Shown here: positions 1 through 6,480 of the stretch, in pieces
How the letters are laid out: every line of letters starts with the position of its first letter
Position numbering within the stretch: position 1 is the stretch's first letter
Assembly: GCA_030655735.1 (NCBI GenBank)
Contig: JAUSPK010000239.1
Location: 1-15,802, forward strand
DNA from: Syntrophales bacterium
GTDB lineage: Bacteria; Desulfobacterota; Syntrophia; Syntrophales; UBA2210
DNA: 15,802 nt
Direction: 5' to 3'
Made by a program: the position numbers and the translations under genes
Notes under the pieces: model-generated
What the model saw: only the letters and a program-made list of their open reading frames with translations
What the model was told of the DNA's origin: nothing
The model's database searches: none

Positions 1-15
1 GTGCAAAGGGTTCGA

Positions 16-141
16 GGATTCAGGGGGTCGAGTGCTTTGTAACCTTCTCAATAAAGCTGACAGGACCGTTGCCAAATTTTTAACTCTTTATGATTTTCAA
101 ATATTTCGCTCGGACCCTTGGCCCCTTGACCCCGTGAATCC
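16..141. repeat. Imperfect inverted repeat flanking about 92 nt
   Basis: Bases 16-32 and the reverse complement of 125-141 match at 15 of 17 positions (GGATTCA, one mismatch, GGGGTC, one mismatch, AG). The enclosed 33-124 segment is AT-richer than the flanking genes and has no credible gene. The arrangement resembles a small repeat-type (REP- or MITE-like) element beyond the 3' end of the short-chain dehydrogenase gene. Other copies cannot be checked from this window, and chance or a weak terminator-like fold is possible. Confidence 0.35.
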
Positions 142-174
142 TTATGATTATACTAATTCTTTTGGAGATGATCC

Positions 175-963
175 CTATTTCTTTTCCAGGTGCGCGGGTT
201 CTCCGTAGATACGACCACCGTCGATAACGATCGTCTCCCCCGTTATGTAGCTTCCCGCATCGGATGCCAGCAGCAGGACGGCACCGGCAAGCTCTTCCGG
301 CTCCCCGAGGCGCATCAGGGGCATATTCTTCTCCACCTGAGCCCCCACCGCCGGATCCTTCCACAGGGCCTCGCTGAGGCGCGTCTTGATCACCCCCGGG
401 GCAATGGCGTTGACCCGGATATTGTGTTGCCCCCACTCCTTGGCCATCACCTCGGTCAGCATGATGACGGCGGCCTTCGTCACACAGTAGACCCCCAGTT
501 CTCCGGGGACCAGGCCGCCAATGGACGAGGTATTGATGATCGACCCCCCGCCCTGACCCTTCATGACCCGTGCCGCCATCTGGCTCAGGAAGAAGAGTCC
601 CTTCAGGTTGACGTTCATCGTGATATCCCAGGTCTTTTCATCCTGGTCCATGAGAGGACCGTAGTAGGGGTTGGTTCCGGCGTTGTTCATGAGGATATCG
701 AGCCTGCCGAACTCCTTCGTCACCTTTTCGATAAGGACCTTCGAATCCTCCGTCCTGGCGACATGGGCCGCGATGGCCATCCCCTTGCCGCCCTTCGCGC
801 GGATCTCCTCCGCCACGGGCTCGAGCCCCTCGATCTTCCGGCTGCTGACCACGACGGTGGCGCCCGCATCAGCAAGCGCAAGGGCGCAAGCGCGGCCGAT
901 ACCGCGGCTCCCGCCGGTGACGAGAGCTACCTTTCCTTCCAGTGAAAACATCGATAGATTCAT
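175..963 (-). CDS. SDR family NAD(P)-dependent oxidoreductase (FabG-like)
   Basis: This 262-residue protein is a classical short-chain dehydrogenase, a cytosolic enzyme that moves hydride between NAD(P)H and a hydroxy/keto substrate. The cofactor-binding motif TGGSRGIG is at residues 16-23, NNAG at 93-96, a structural Asn at 119, and the catalytic triad is likely Ser146, Tyr159 and Lys163 (YCVTK). The C-terminal region has the usual ITGETIVIDGG. Where many relatives have an Asp-Val pair contacting adenine, this one reads His67-Val68. The length is typical and nothing suggests damage. ATG at 963 is preceded by AAGGAAC at good spacing, whereas the Met at residue 5 has no good ribosome site. The substrate cannot be read from sequence. 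A neighbourhood of dienoyl-CoA-reductase-like and carboxylase genes favours a 3-hydroxyacyl-CoA or cyclic alcohol. Confidence 0.93.
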   Translation of the reverse strand: MNLSMFSLEGKVALVTGGSRGIGRACALALADAGATVVVSSRKIEGLEPVAEEIRAKGGKGMAIAAHVARTEDSKVLIEKVTKEFGRLDILMNNAGTNPYYGPLMDQDEKTWDITMNVNLKGLFFLSQMAARVMKGQGGGSIINTSSIGGLVPGELGVYCVTKAAVIMLTEVMAKEWGQHNIRVNAIAPGVIKTRLSEALWKDPAVGAQVEKNMPLMRLGEPEELAGAVLLLASDAGSYITGETIVIDGGRIYGEPAHLEKK

Positions 964-1038
964 GATCCGTTCCTTTCCGATCTTTAGTTATATACAGAGA
1001 GGAGGCAAGGGTAAAGGCTCCCCCTCTCTCCACGACGG

Positions 1039-1287
1039 TTAAAATTTGGTCGGCCAGTTGGCGAGCCTGTGCTCGCTGATCCCTTTCGTTTTCGAGAGGT
1101 CCTGAGTCTGCCGCAGCACTCGGATAATGTGATTCCGCGTCTGCCGGGGATCGATCAGCCTGTCGATCCGCTCCCGGGCCGTATATTTGCCTTCATCGTG
1201 CTGCTTCTTAATCTTCTTTTCGCCCCCCATCATCAGGGCTTTCCGCCGCCGGAGCTCCAGCTCCTCCATCTGTTTCTCAAAGGGCAT
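1039..1287 (-). pseudogene. Acyl-CoA carboxylase carboxyltransferase remnant, N- and C-terminus joined
   Basis: The 82-codon frame has two recognisable parts. Residues 1-47 (RRRKALMMGGEKKIKKQH, then ARERIDRLIDP) match the start of biotin-dependent carboxyltransferase beta subunits of the propionyl/methylmalonyl/glutaconyl-CoA type. From residue 44 onward (LIDPRQTRNHIIRVLR, ending near HRLANWPTKF) it matches the extreme C-terminus of the same family. Full proteins are about 510 residues, so roughly 430 middle residues, including both CoA and biotin sites, are absent. The shared Ile-Asp-Pro at 45-47 is where N- and C-terminal family motifs coincide, which suggests an in-frame deletion through a short repeat. 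The chosen ATG at 1287 has GAAAGGAG at 1308-1301, 13 nt upstream. The product cannot be a carboxylase. Identification is from memory of family motifs, without alignment. Confidence 0.72.
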
Positions 1288-1312
1288 TTCTAAGGGTTTT
1301 CTCCTTTCAAAT

Positions 1313-2083
1313 TTACGGTAGACTGTCACTGAAAGACAGGGGGTCTTCAGGGTGATCGGGATTCCCTATCGGGGTGTTCGAGCTGTCATTCTTTTTCTTC
1401 CTGAAGAGCGCCTGAATGTCTGCATCGGGGTCGTTCAACTTCGCCTTTATGATCATCGCAAGACCTTCTGCAACGACATTTGGCCTTTGTCCAATCTTGT
1501 ATTGAATATCTATGGTCATCAACGTCCTGGTGGTTTTGACCTCCGTCACGCTGAGAGAAACACTGTGGACCACCGTCCTTTGCCTGCCGATTTCAAGGAT
1601 TGTGAATCCCTTCCTGACGGCAACGACATTGGCCGAGATCATCGCCTGGGCACCCAGGGCTTCACACGTTCGGAGCATTTCTCCCCTGTGATAGTCGGCG
1701 TCGGTGTGGGGTCTTCCCTCAACTTTTGTTATATCATCCGCGCCGTATATACGGAAACCTTCCCCCATCAACTGTATTGCGAGATTATCTCCGACAACCG
1801 CCTCGATGTCTCCAATTCTCCCGTAGGGTTTGACACGGCTCTCCCTGCCCATGAAAACGGCAACGTTCCTGATCTCCCGGAGTGACTCCTTCGTCAAGCC
1901 CTCGTGCACCCTGATCAATATCTGGGCATTCTCGATGGATTGATATGCCATCGTTCCCGCATTGACGGCCGCTGCCGGCATGGTAACCATCGACAGGGCT
2001 GAAATGCCGCACCCGTATGTCAGAAGCAGGACCGATACAAAACCGATGGACGCCAGGTATTTTCGCGCAGGATTCAAAGACAA
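1313..2083 (-). CDS. Putative outer-membrane-type lipoprotein, function unknown
   Basis: This gene encodes an exported lipoprotein of about 256 residues. With the start at 2083 the product begins with a short basic segment (NPARK), then a hydrophobic stretch and the lipobox LLLTYGC, with the lipidated Cys at residue 25. No ATG is in a suitable place. TTG at 2083 lies 4 nt and TTG at 2077 lies 10 nt after GTGAGGAG (2095-2088), and either fits. A more upstream TTG at 2131 would add an implausible leader. The mature part has alternating strand/helix patterns (NVAVFMG, DNLAIQLMGEGFRIYG, ALGAQAMISANV) reminiscent of the CsgG/LpoB/TolB-N fold, but this is only a resemblance. The tail is hydrophilic and Lys/Asp/Pro-rich. 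It lies in the minus-strand cluster, 25 nt before the carboxyltransferase remnant. Confidence 0.75.
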   Translation of the reverse strand: MSLNPARKYLASIGFVSVLLLTYGCGISALSMVTMPAAAVNAGTMAYQSIENAQILIRVHEGLTKESLREIRNVAVFMGRESRVKPYGRIGDIEAVVGDNLAIQLMGEGFRIYGADDITKVEGRPHTDADYHRGEMLRTCEALGAQAMISANVVAVRKGFTILEIGRQRTVVHSVSLSVTEVKTTRTLMTIDIQYKIGQRPNVVAEGLAMIIKAKLNDPDADIQALFRKKKNDSSNTPIGNPDHPEDPLSFSDSLP

Positions 2084-2148
2084 TGTTCTCCTCACCCGGG
2101 GCGTTGTATTAGAATGGACATATATTGTCAAGTTCCGGAAAGAGATGT

Positions 2149-2184
2149 AACAATAGGCAGATATCGAAGACTCTGCCTATTGTT
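2149..2184. terminator. Perfect 13-bp hairpin between two minus-strand genes
   Basis: Bases 2149-2161 and 2172-2184 are perfect reverse complements with a 10-nt loop. The hairpin lies 65 nt after the nitronate monooxygenase-like stop codon and upstream of the lipoprotein gene, read leftwards. It is not followed by a clear T tract on either strand, so it is not a textbook intrinsic terminator. It could be a transcript-end or processing structure for the flavoenzyme genes, or a palindromic operator for the lipoprotein gene. Confidence 0.5.
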
Positions 2185-2251
2185 CGGACCGACAATACGG
2201 CACCCGTGGGTATGTGCACCGCCCCTGAAGGGCCGCTGCCACCGTTGTCGG

Positions 2252-3301
2252 TTATATCTTCAGTGTATTTAATCTTTCCAGTGTTTTTTCCGCCTCCGCG
2301 ATGATCCGGTCGACCAGTTCCTTTGTCGTGGGGATATCCTTCATCCCTCCGCAGGACTGTCCGGCGAAGAGGATACCACCCTCGACATCGCCCTCGTTGA
2401 GCGCCCTCATGTGCTTCATGTTCCCCACGGCCTGCCGGGCCAGGACCATGAGCGGATGTCCTTCCTCGGCCCGCACCATCTCGATGGACAGTCCCGCGAA
2501 CTTCAGGAAGGACAGCTTGAACAGCTTCTTAACCAGGAGCGCCCCCTTGATCGACTCGACAATCGGAAATCCCCGTTTTGTCATCGCCTCGGCCTCCTTG
2601 GTTTTCAAGACCCGGCCGTCCATCCCGTCAAAGACGTTGTCGTAGAGCGTGTCCTGTTCCGTGGCCTGCAGGCAGAGCTGTTTGAAGTTGTCGTGAACCA
2701 TGCTCTCCTGGACCACCATGAACCGGCTCCCCATCGATATACCGTCGGCCCCCAGGGCAAGCGCCGCCGCCAGTCCCCGGCCGTCGTAAAAACCACCTGC
2801 CGCGATCAGGGGGACATCCACCATGCTCGCCACCAGGGGTATCAAGACCATCGACGTGGCCGCCGCACCATGGGCCGCCGCCTCGTGCCCCGTCACCACC
2901 AGGGCGTCACAGCCCAGCTGGACCGCACGCACTGCGTGCTTCGCAATGGCGATCGTACCGACGACCTTGCCGCCGTAGGCGTGCACATCATCGACAAACC
3001 AGGGTTTCCCCAGGGAATAGTTGATGAAAGGGACCTTCTCTTCGATGGCGATCTCGATATTCTCCTTGGCACCGGGCCCTATCAGGATCTGGTTGACCCC
3101 GAAGGGCTTGTCTGTCAGATCCCTGATCTGTTTGATATTCTCGCGGGTCTCCTCAGGCGTGCACCGCGCCGTGGCCAGGATCCCCAACCCTCCGGCGTTG
3201 CAGACCGCGGAAATCAGTTTCGGTTCCGTAATCCAGTTCATCCCCGCGAGCATGATCGGGTGCTCTACCCCAAACATCTCTGTCATCCGTGTCTTGAACA
3301 T
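2252..3301 (-). CDS. Nitronate monooxygenase / FabK-like FMN oxidoreductase
   Basis: This 349-residue protein belongs to the NPD (2-nitropropane dioxygenase) TIM-barrel family of FMN enzymes, which includes nitronate monooxygenases, FabK-type enoyl reductases and NADH:quinone reductases. Visible motifs are NAGGLGIL at 35-42, GHEAAAHG at 138-145 with the family His at 144, the phosphate-binding AAGGFYDGRG at 167-176, and GSRF at 191-194. The C-terminal GQSCGGMKDIP at 314-324 recalls the later part of bacterial members. The family motif is usually closer to GxEAGGH, so the two Gly are Ala here. In anaerobes such genes often sit beside acyl-CoA metabolism genes and their substrates are unproven. 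ATG at 3301 has AAAGGAGAG just upstream. It lies 96 nt after the dienoyl-CoA-reductase-like gene, consistent with one transcript. Confidence 0.9.
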   Translation of the reverse strand: MFKTRMTEMFGVEHPIMLAGMNWITEPKLISAVCNAGGLGILATARCTPEETRENIKQIRDLTDKPFGVNQILIGPGAKENIEIAIEEKVPFINYSLGKPWFVDDVHAYGGKVVGTIAIAKHAVRAVQLGCDALVVTGHEAAAHGAAATSMVLIPLVASMVDVPLIAAGGFYDGRGLAAALALGADGISMGSRFMVVQESMVHDNFKQLCLQATEQDTLYDNVFDGMDGRVLKTKEAEAMTKRGFPIVESIKGALLVKKLFKLSFLKFAGLSIEMVRAEEGHPLMVLARQAVGNMKHMRALNEGDVEGGILFAGQSCGGMKDIPTTKELVDRIIAEAEKTLERLNTLKI

Positions 3302-3397
3302 GCATCTCTCCTTTTATTTATATAAACAATAGTCTGCTAAAGGCACTCTTCTTCCCCTGCCGAAAGGAATAACCCTCCCGGCAGGAGTTCTAAAATC

Positions 3398-5335
3398 TTA
3401 CAGATCCCAAGCGGCCCGCGCCCCCTCTTCGGTCGCTTCGATAATCCTCCGGGCGCTGGCAGCGTCACCGACCACCGTGCAGGGGATCCCTTCGTCCTTC
3501 AGGGTCTTTGTGAGGCCATCCCTCGGTTTGAGGCCCACGGCAACCACCACCTGGTCGATGGGAGATACCGTTGCCTCCTCTCCCGCCGTCTCGATCTCCA
3601 CGCCCCCGTCGCCGATGGCCTTTACCGTCGTGCTGAAGAGCAGAAGGGCCTTCTTGTCACGCAGGCGCTTGTGCAGCATGTACCCATGCGCGGTAATCTT
3701 CTGTACCGGCGAGCGCTTGAGCATCTCGACCAGGGTCACCTTGCTCCCCTGCTCGCTCAGGTAGTCCGCCGTCTCCATCCCGATCAGGCCTCCGCCGATG
3801 ACCAGGACGTTCCCTCCCGGCTTAACGGCACCGCTCAGGACCTGCCAGGCGTCACAGACGTGGGATCCGCCGATCCCCGCTATCTCAGGGGTAATCTTTT
3901 CGCCCCCCGCGGCGAGGATCACCGCCTCGGGCCTCCCCTTCCGAATCATCGCCGGTGTAACCTCCGTACCTGTCTTGATGGTAATCGCGGCCTTTTTAAC
4001 CTGGCCGATCAGCCAGTCGATCCATTCACCGTATGCTGCCTTGTGCGGCGGCCTGCGGGCATACTGAATCTGCCCGCCCAACTCTTCAGCGCTCTCATAG
4101 AGGGTCACGGTATGCCCCAGACGGGCCGCCTCGAAGGCCGCCGTCAGACCGGCGGGACCGCCCCCCACGACCCAGACATTCTTCGGCTTCGCCACCGGCC
4201 CCTCGGGATAGATCGTCTCCTGCCCCGTCTCGGGGTTGATGGCACAGCGGATGTTCCCCTCGCCGAGGATCAACCGTTCGATACACCCCTGGTTGCAGGC
4301 AAGACATTTCCGGATATCCTCTGTTCGTCCTTCACGTGCCTTGGTCAGAAAATCGGGGTCCGCCAGGAACTGCCGCCCGAAGGCGACCAGGTCGGCATCA
4401 CCCCGGCCGATCACCTCGTCGGCCAGCGCCGGATCGTTGAAACGACCCACGGCAATGACCGGCACATTCACCACATCCTTTACCTTCCGGGCAAGCCAGG
4501 CGTTGAAGCCGGGCTCGTACTCTATGGGGGCGCTGGTAATACCCCCGGGACTCCCGTGGGTCCCGAAGGAGGCGTGAATGATATCGACCCCGGCGGCAAC
4601 AAAATCGGGGAGGATTGTCTGCATATCATCGGCCGTATAGCCCCCCTTGATGAATTCCTCCGTCGAGATCCGGATCGATATGGGGAAGTCGGCTCCCACT
4701 TCCTTCCGAACCGTCTGGATGACCTCAACAACAAAGCGGGCACGCTCCTTCAGTGTGACCCCGCCGTATTCGTCGGTCCTCTGGTTCGACAGTGTCGAGA
4801 GGAACTGGGTGAGGAGGTAGCCGTGGGCGCAGTGAAGTTCTACACCATCAAAGCCCGCCTCACGGGCCCGCCGCGCTGCCGATCCGAAGGCGGCGATTGT
4901 TTCCTTGATGTCATCAATCGTCATCTCCCGCGGCGGCATCTGGTAAATGAGGCTGGGGATCGCCGAAGGCCCCACGGCCTTCCCCTTGCTCAGCATATGC
5001 AGACTTTCACGCCCCGCATGGTGAATCTGCATAAAGATTTTGCTCCCCGCCTCGTGGGCAAGGGACACCAGCTTTGCGAGACCCGGTATAAATCGGTCAT
5101 CGTAGGCCCCGAGCTGCGTGTTGATCGCTATCCCGTCGGGGTGAGCGGCAACGATCTCCGTAATAATCAGACCGGGACCGCCCCGGGCGCGCCGTTTCAA
5201 ATAGGCGATACTGGCCTCGCTGACCGTTCCGTCGGCGTTTCCCAGGTTCGTGCCCATGGGGGGCATGACAACGCGGTTCGGTATCTCCACACCCTTAACG
5301 GTAATCGGAGACAAGATATTTTTCAGTTCATTCAT
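3398..5335 (-). CDS. 2,4-dienoyl-CoA reductase-like FMN/FAD/4Fe-4S oxidoreductase (OYE family)
   Basis: This 645-residue enzyme has the full layout of bacterial 2,4-dienoyl-CoA reductase (FadH), trimethylamine dehydrogenase and related enoate reductases. Residues 1-335 form the old-yellow-enzyme FMN barrel, with QIHHAGR at 103-109 and LHCAHGYLLTQFL at 167-179. A 4Fe-4S site follows, formed by Cys344, Cys347, Cys351 and Cys364. An FAD domain has VVGGGPAGL at 389-397, and an NAD(P)H domain has VIGGGLIGMETA at 512-523. Electrons would pass from NAD(P)H through FAD and the cluster to FMN, reducing an activated double bond. All cofactor sites look intact. ATG at 5335 is 7 nt after AAGGAGT. Its place in a MarR-linked cluster suggests action on an unsaturated or aromatic-derived acyl-CoA. 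Bailes or FldZ-like steroid or cinnamate reductases share the fold, so the substrate is open. Confidence 0.93.
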   Translation of the reverse strand: MNELKNILSPITVKGVEIPNRVVMPPMGTNLGNADGTVSEASIAYLKRRARGGPGLIITEIVAAHPDGIAINTQLGAYDDRFIPGLAKLVSLAHEAGSKIFMQIHHAGRESLHMLSKGKAVGPSAIPSLIYQMPPREMTIDDIKETIAAFGSAARRAREAGFDGVELHCAHGYLLTQFLSTLSNQRTDEYGGVTLKERARFVVEVIQTVRKEVGADFPISIRISTEEFIKGGYTADDMQTILPDFVAAGVDIIHASFGTHGSPGGITSAPIEYEPGFNAWLARKVKDVVNVPVIAVGRFNDPALADEVIGRGDADLVAFGRQFLADPDFLTKAREGRTEDIRKCLACNQGCIERLILGEGNIRCAINPETGQETIYPEGPVAKPKNVWVVGGGPAGLTAAFEAARLGHTVTLYESAEELGGQIQYARRPPHKAAYGEWIDWLIGQVKKAAITIKTGTEVTPAMIRKGRPEAVILAAGGEKITPEIAGIGGSHVCDAWQVLSGAVKPGGNVLVIGGGLIGMETADYLSEQGSKVTLVEMLKRSPVQKITAHGYMLHKRLRDKKALLLFSTTVKAIGDGGVEIETAGEEATVSPIDQVVVAVGLKPRDGLTKTLKDEGIPCTVVGDAASARRIIEATEEGARAAWDL

Positions 5336-5438
5336 GACAAAACTCCTTTCAACAAGTACTGGCTCAAATAATATTTCTGTGTTGTGGGGTCATGAAGTTC
5401 ATTCCCCCCCCCTTTTTCTTGTACCAGGCTCGACACTC

Positions 5439-5648
5439 TCACGCCCTTCCGGCCGGGCAAGCTGCCAAGCACCTGAAACAGTGGTAATGAAACCCGATAA
5501 CCGGCGCCTGATAAAGGCTCGACCCAGCAGATGGCAGGATGGCCTTCGGATCAGGTGACCGTTTCGAATGGTAATCCTCAATGGATGCAAACCCTACAAG
5601 GTCGGCCTGCAATTGATGACCGAATTTTCTGATTTTTTCTCTGTCCAT
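5439..5648 (-). pseudogene. 4Fe-4S (QueG-like) protein remnant, middle deleted
   Basis: The 69-codon frame starts like a double-cluster 4Fe-4S protein related to epoxyqueuosine reductase: LQADLVGFASIEDYHS at 13-28, then SPDPKAILPSA at 31-41. It then passes without a stop into a ferredoxin-type motif, HCFRCLAACPAGR at 56-68, that belongs near the C-terminus of such proteins. Relatives I recall are about 250-380 residues, so most of the protein is missing. A stop follows at once, while another minus frame stays open from 5590 to 5399, consistent with further indels. GGGGGGAG lies directly before ATG 5648, and a MarR-operator-like repeat is 5 nt further upstream, so regulatory DNA survives although the gene is broken. 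A 10-C run at 5404-5413 follows. The family call rests on motif memory; a genuine small protein cannot be excluded. Confidence 0.55.
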
Positions 5649-5653
5649 ACTCC

Positions 5654-5679
5654 CCCCATATAGTTTGTATGCAAAACAT
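5654..5679. promoter_or_regulatory. Second copy of MarR-operator-like repeat
   Basis: This 26-bp stretch matches 6121-6146 at 23 of 26 positions, including the shared blocks CCCCATATA and TTTGTATGC. Its core TTTG-TATG-CAAA is an inverted repeat. It ends 5 nt upstream of the ATG of the broken 4Fe-4S gene, in the same position and orientation as the copy at marR. Binding by the adjacent MarR protein is inferred. No good -35 element is evident at the expected distance here. Confidence 0.6.
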
Positions 5680-5692
5680 AAATTGCGGAAAA

Positions 5693-6115
5693 TCAGCGCT
5701 GCATGTCCTTCAGGAGCCGCTTGAGCAGCATCTTCTCTTCAAGCCCGAATGTACTCAGTGCCTCCTGGTTTGCCTCCCCGGTTTCCTTTTGCAGCAGGGG
5801 GATGTGCTCCTTTGCCTTGGGCGTCAGGTAGAGCTTCAGCGACCGTTTATCCTCTTCAGAGGACTCCTTGATGACCCACCCACCGTCGGAAAGCCGATCC
5901 AGGATGCCTGAAAGGGTCGCATTATCGAGGGTTAACCGTTTCCCCAGCTCGCCGGCCGAGATACCCTCCTCTTCGGAGAGGGCAAATATTACCAGATGTT
6001 GAGACGGGGTAAGACCATAGACCTGGAGGCGTTTTTTGTATTTTCCATAGACATTCTGGTGGGCCTTCGAGAGAAGAAAAAGTATGCAGTCGTCGCAGTA
6101 ATACATAATAGACAT
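5693..6115 (-). CDS. MarR family transcriptional regulator
   Basis: This 140-residue protein has the MarR layout: an N-terminal dimerisation helix, a winged helix at about 36-100 with ISAGELGKRLTLDNATLSGILDRL as helix-turn-helix, the wing ending in EDKRSLKLYLT (88-98), and C-terminal dimerisation helices. MarR proteins bind palindromes as dimers and usually release DNA on ligand binding or Cys oxidation. Two Cys in YYCDDC (residues 7 and 10) could sense redox state or a metal; this is inference. ATG at 6115 has only GGGG 5 nt upstream as a ribosome site; Met4 is an alternative. It is the first gene of the minus-strand cluster, diverges from the large plus-strand operon, and lies directly after an operator-like repeat overlapping its own -10 element. 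Likely targets are itself and the flavoenzyme genes downstream. Confidence 0.92.
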   Translation of the reverse strand: MSIMYYCDDCILFLLSKAHQNVYGKYKKRLQVYGLTPSQHLVIFALSEEEGISAGELGKRLTLDNATLSGILDRLSDGGWVIKESSEEDKRSLKLYLTPKAKEHIPLLQKETGEANQEALSTFGLEEKMLLKRLLKDMQR

Positions 6116-6120
6116 CCAAA

Positions 6121-6146
6121 CCCCATATATTTTGTATGCTAAATAT
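6121..6146. promoter_or_regulatory. MarR-operator-like repeat at marR
   Basis: The 26-bp sequence contains an inverted repeat, ATATTT and AAATAT separated by eight bases (6127-6146). It covers the predicted -10 element of marR (6145-6140) and ends 5 nt before its start codon, as expected for an autoregulatory operator. A near-identical copy is at 5654-5679. Protein binding is inferred from position and symmetry. Confidence 0.62.
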
Positions 6147-6168
6147 CAGAGGAGAATCGGGCTGTCAA
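6140..6168 (-). promoter_or_regulatory. Predicted sigma-70-type promoter of marR
   Basis: On the minus strand a perfect -35 box, TTGACA (6168-6163), is followed after 17 bases by TATTTA (6145-6140). The -10 matches consensus at only three positions, but the spacing is ideal. Transcription would begin only a few bases upstream of the gene, inside the operator-like repeat, which suggests a short leader and repression by occlusion. Confidence 0.5.
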
Positions 6169-6334
6169 CGGGAAAATGAACGGGTGACTTCCCAATGAAA
6201 AAATCCCGTATCGTCTTCCAACAGGCGCCCATCATCCCCCTCTTGAACTTTTCCCGTGGCCAGTCCGGTCCGGGGATGGCATCATCGACATTGTACCACC
6301 TTGTGGCCCCAAAAACATTGACATGACCGCAGCC
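6146..6334 (-). pseudogene. Coding-like fragment, unidentified, no start codon
   Basis: This minus frame is open for 62 codons between TAA at 6337-6335 and TGA at 6148-6146. It reads like real protein: NVFGATRWYNVDDAIPGPDW, followed by EKFKRGMMGACWKTIRDFF, rich in Trp and Tyr with ordinary codon use. It has no upstream start, so it looks like the 3' part of a decayed gene. I do not recognise the family. The marR promoter overlaps its end. The 6149-6480 gap otherwise contains no other gene I can support and should also hold the promoter of the plus-strand operon, for which I see no convincing boxes. Confidence 0.3.
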
Positions 6335-6480
6335 TTATGCTAGGGGAAGTCGATTTCTTTAGCAGGAAAGTTCAACCTCTTCTGCCATCCTGTTCCGGCT
6401 TACGAATTGCCCCCCCCGGAAGACCTTCCTGGGGAAAAGACGGAACAGAGAGGGACCGACAGGGAAGGGAGGAAAGAAGG

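Noticed and set aside
3356..3385. A 7-bp hairpin (CCTGCCG/CGGCAGG) after the dienoyl-CoA-reductase-like gene as terminator
   Set aside because: Stem is short, the loop is 16 nt, and no T tract follows on the minus strand.
3671..5371. Long plus-strand open frame opposite the dienoyl-CoA-reductase-like gene
   Set aside because: It is an antisense shadow in GC-rich DNA; the minus-strand product has all family motifs. The same holds for the minus frame 10513-11739 opposite the NuoF-GltD gene.
5399..5590. A separate 63-codon gene beside the 4Fe-4S remnant
   Set aside because: It overlaps the remnant in another frame and looks like out-of-frame debris rather than a gene.
6195..6326. A 43-codon plus-strand frame in the divergent region
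   Set aside because: No ribosome site, no recognisable features, and it lies opposite the more protein-like minus-strand fragment.
6318..6341. TTGACA at 6318-6323 followed by TATGCT as promoter of the plus-strand operon
   Set aside because: The spacing is 12 bp, too short for a sigma-70 promoter, and no other -10 fits at 16-18 bp.
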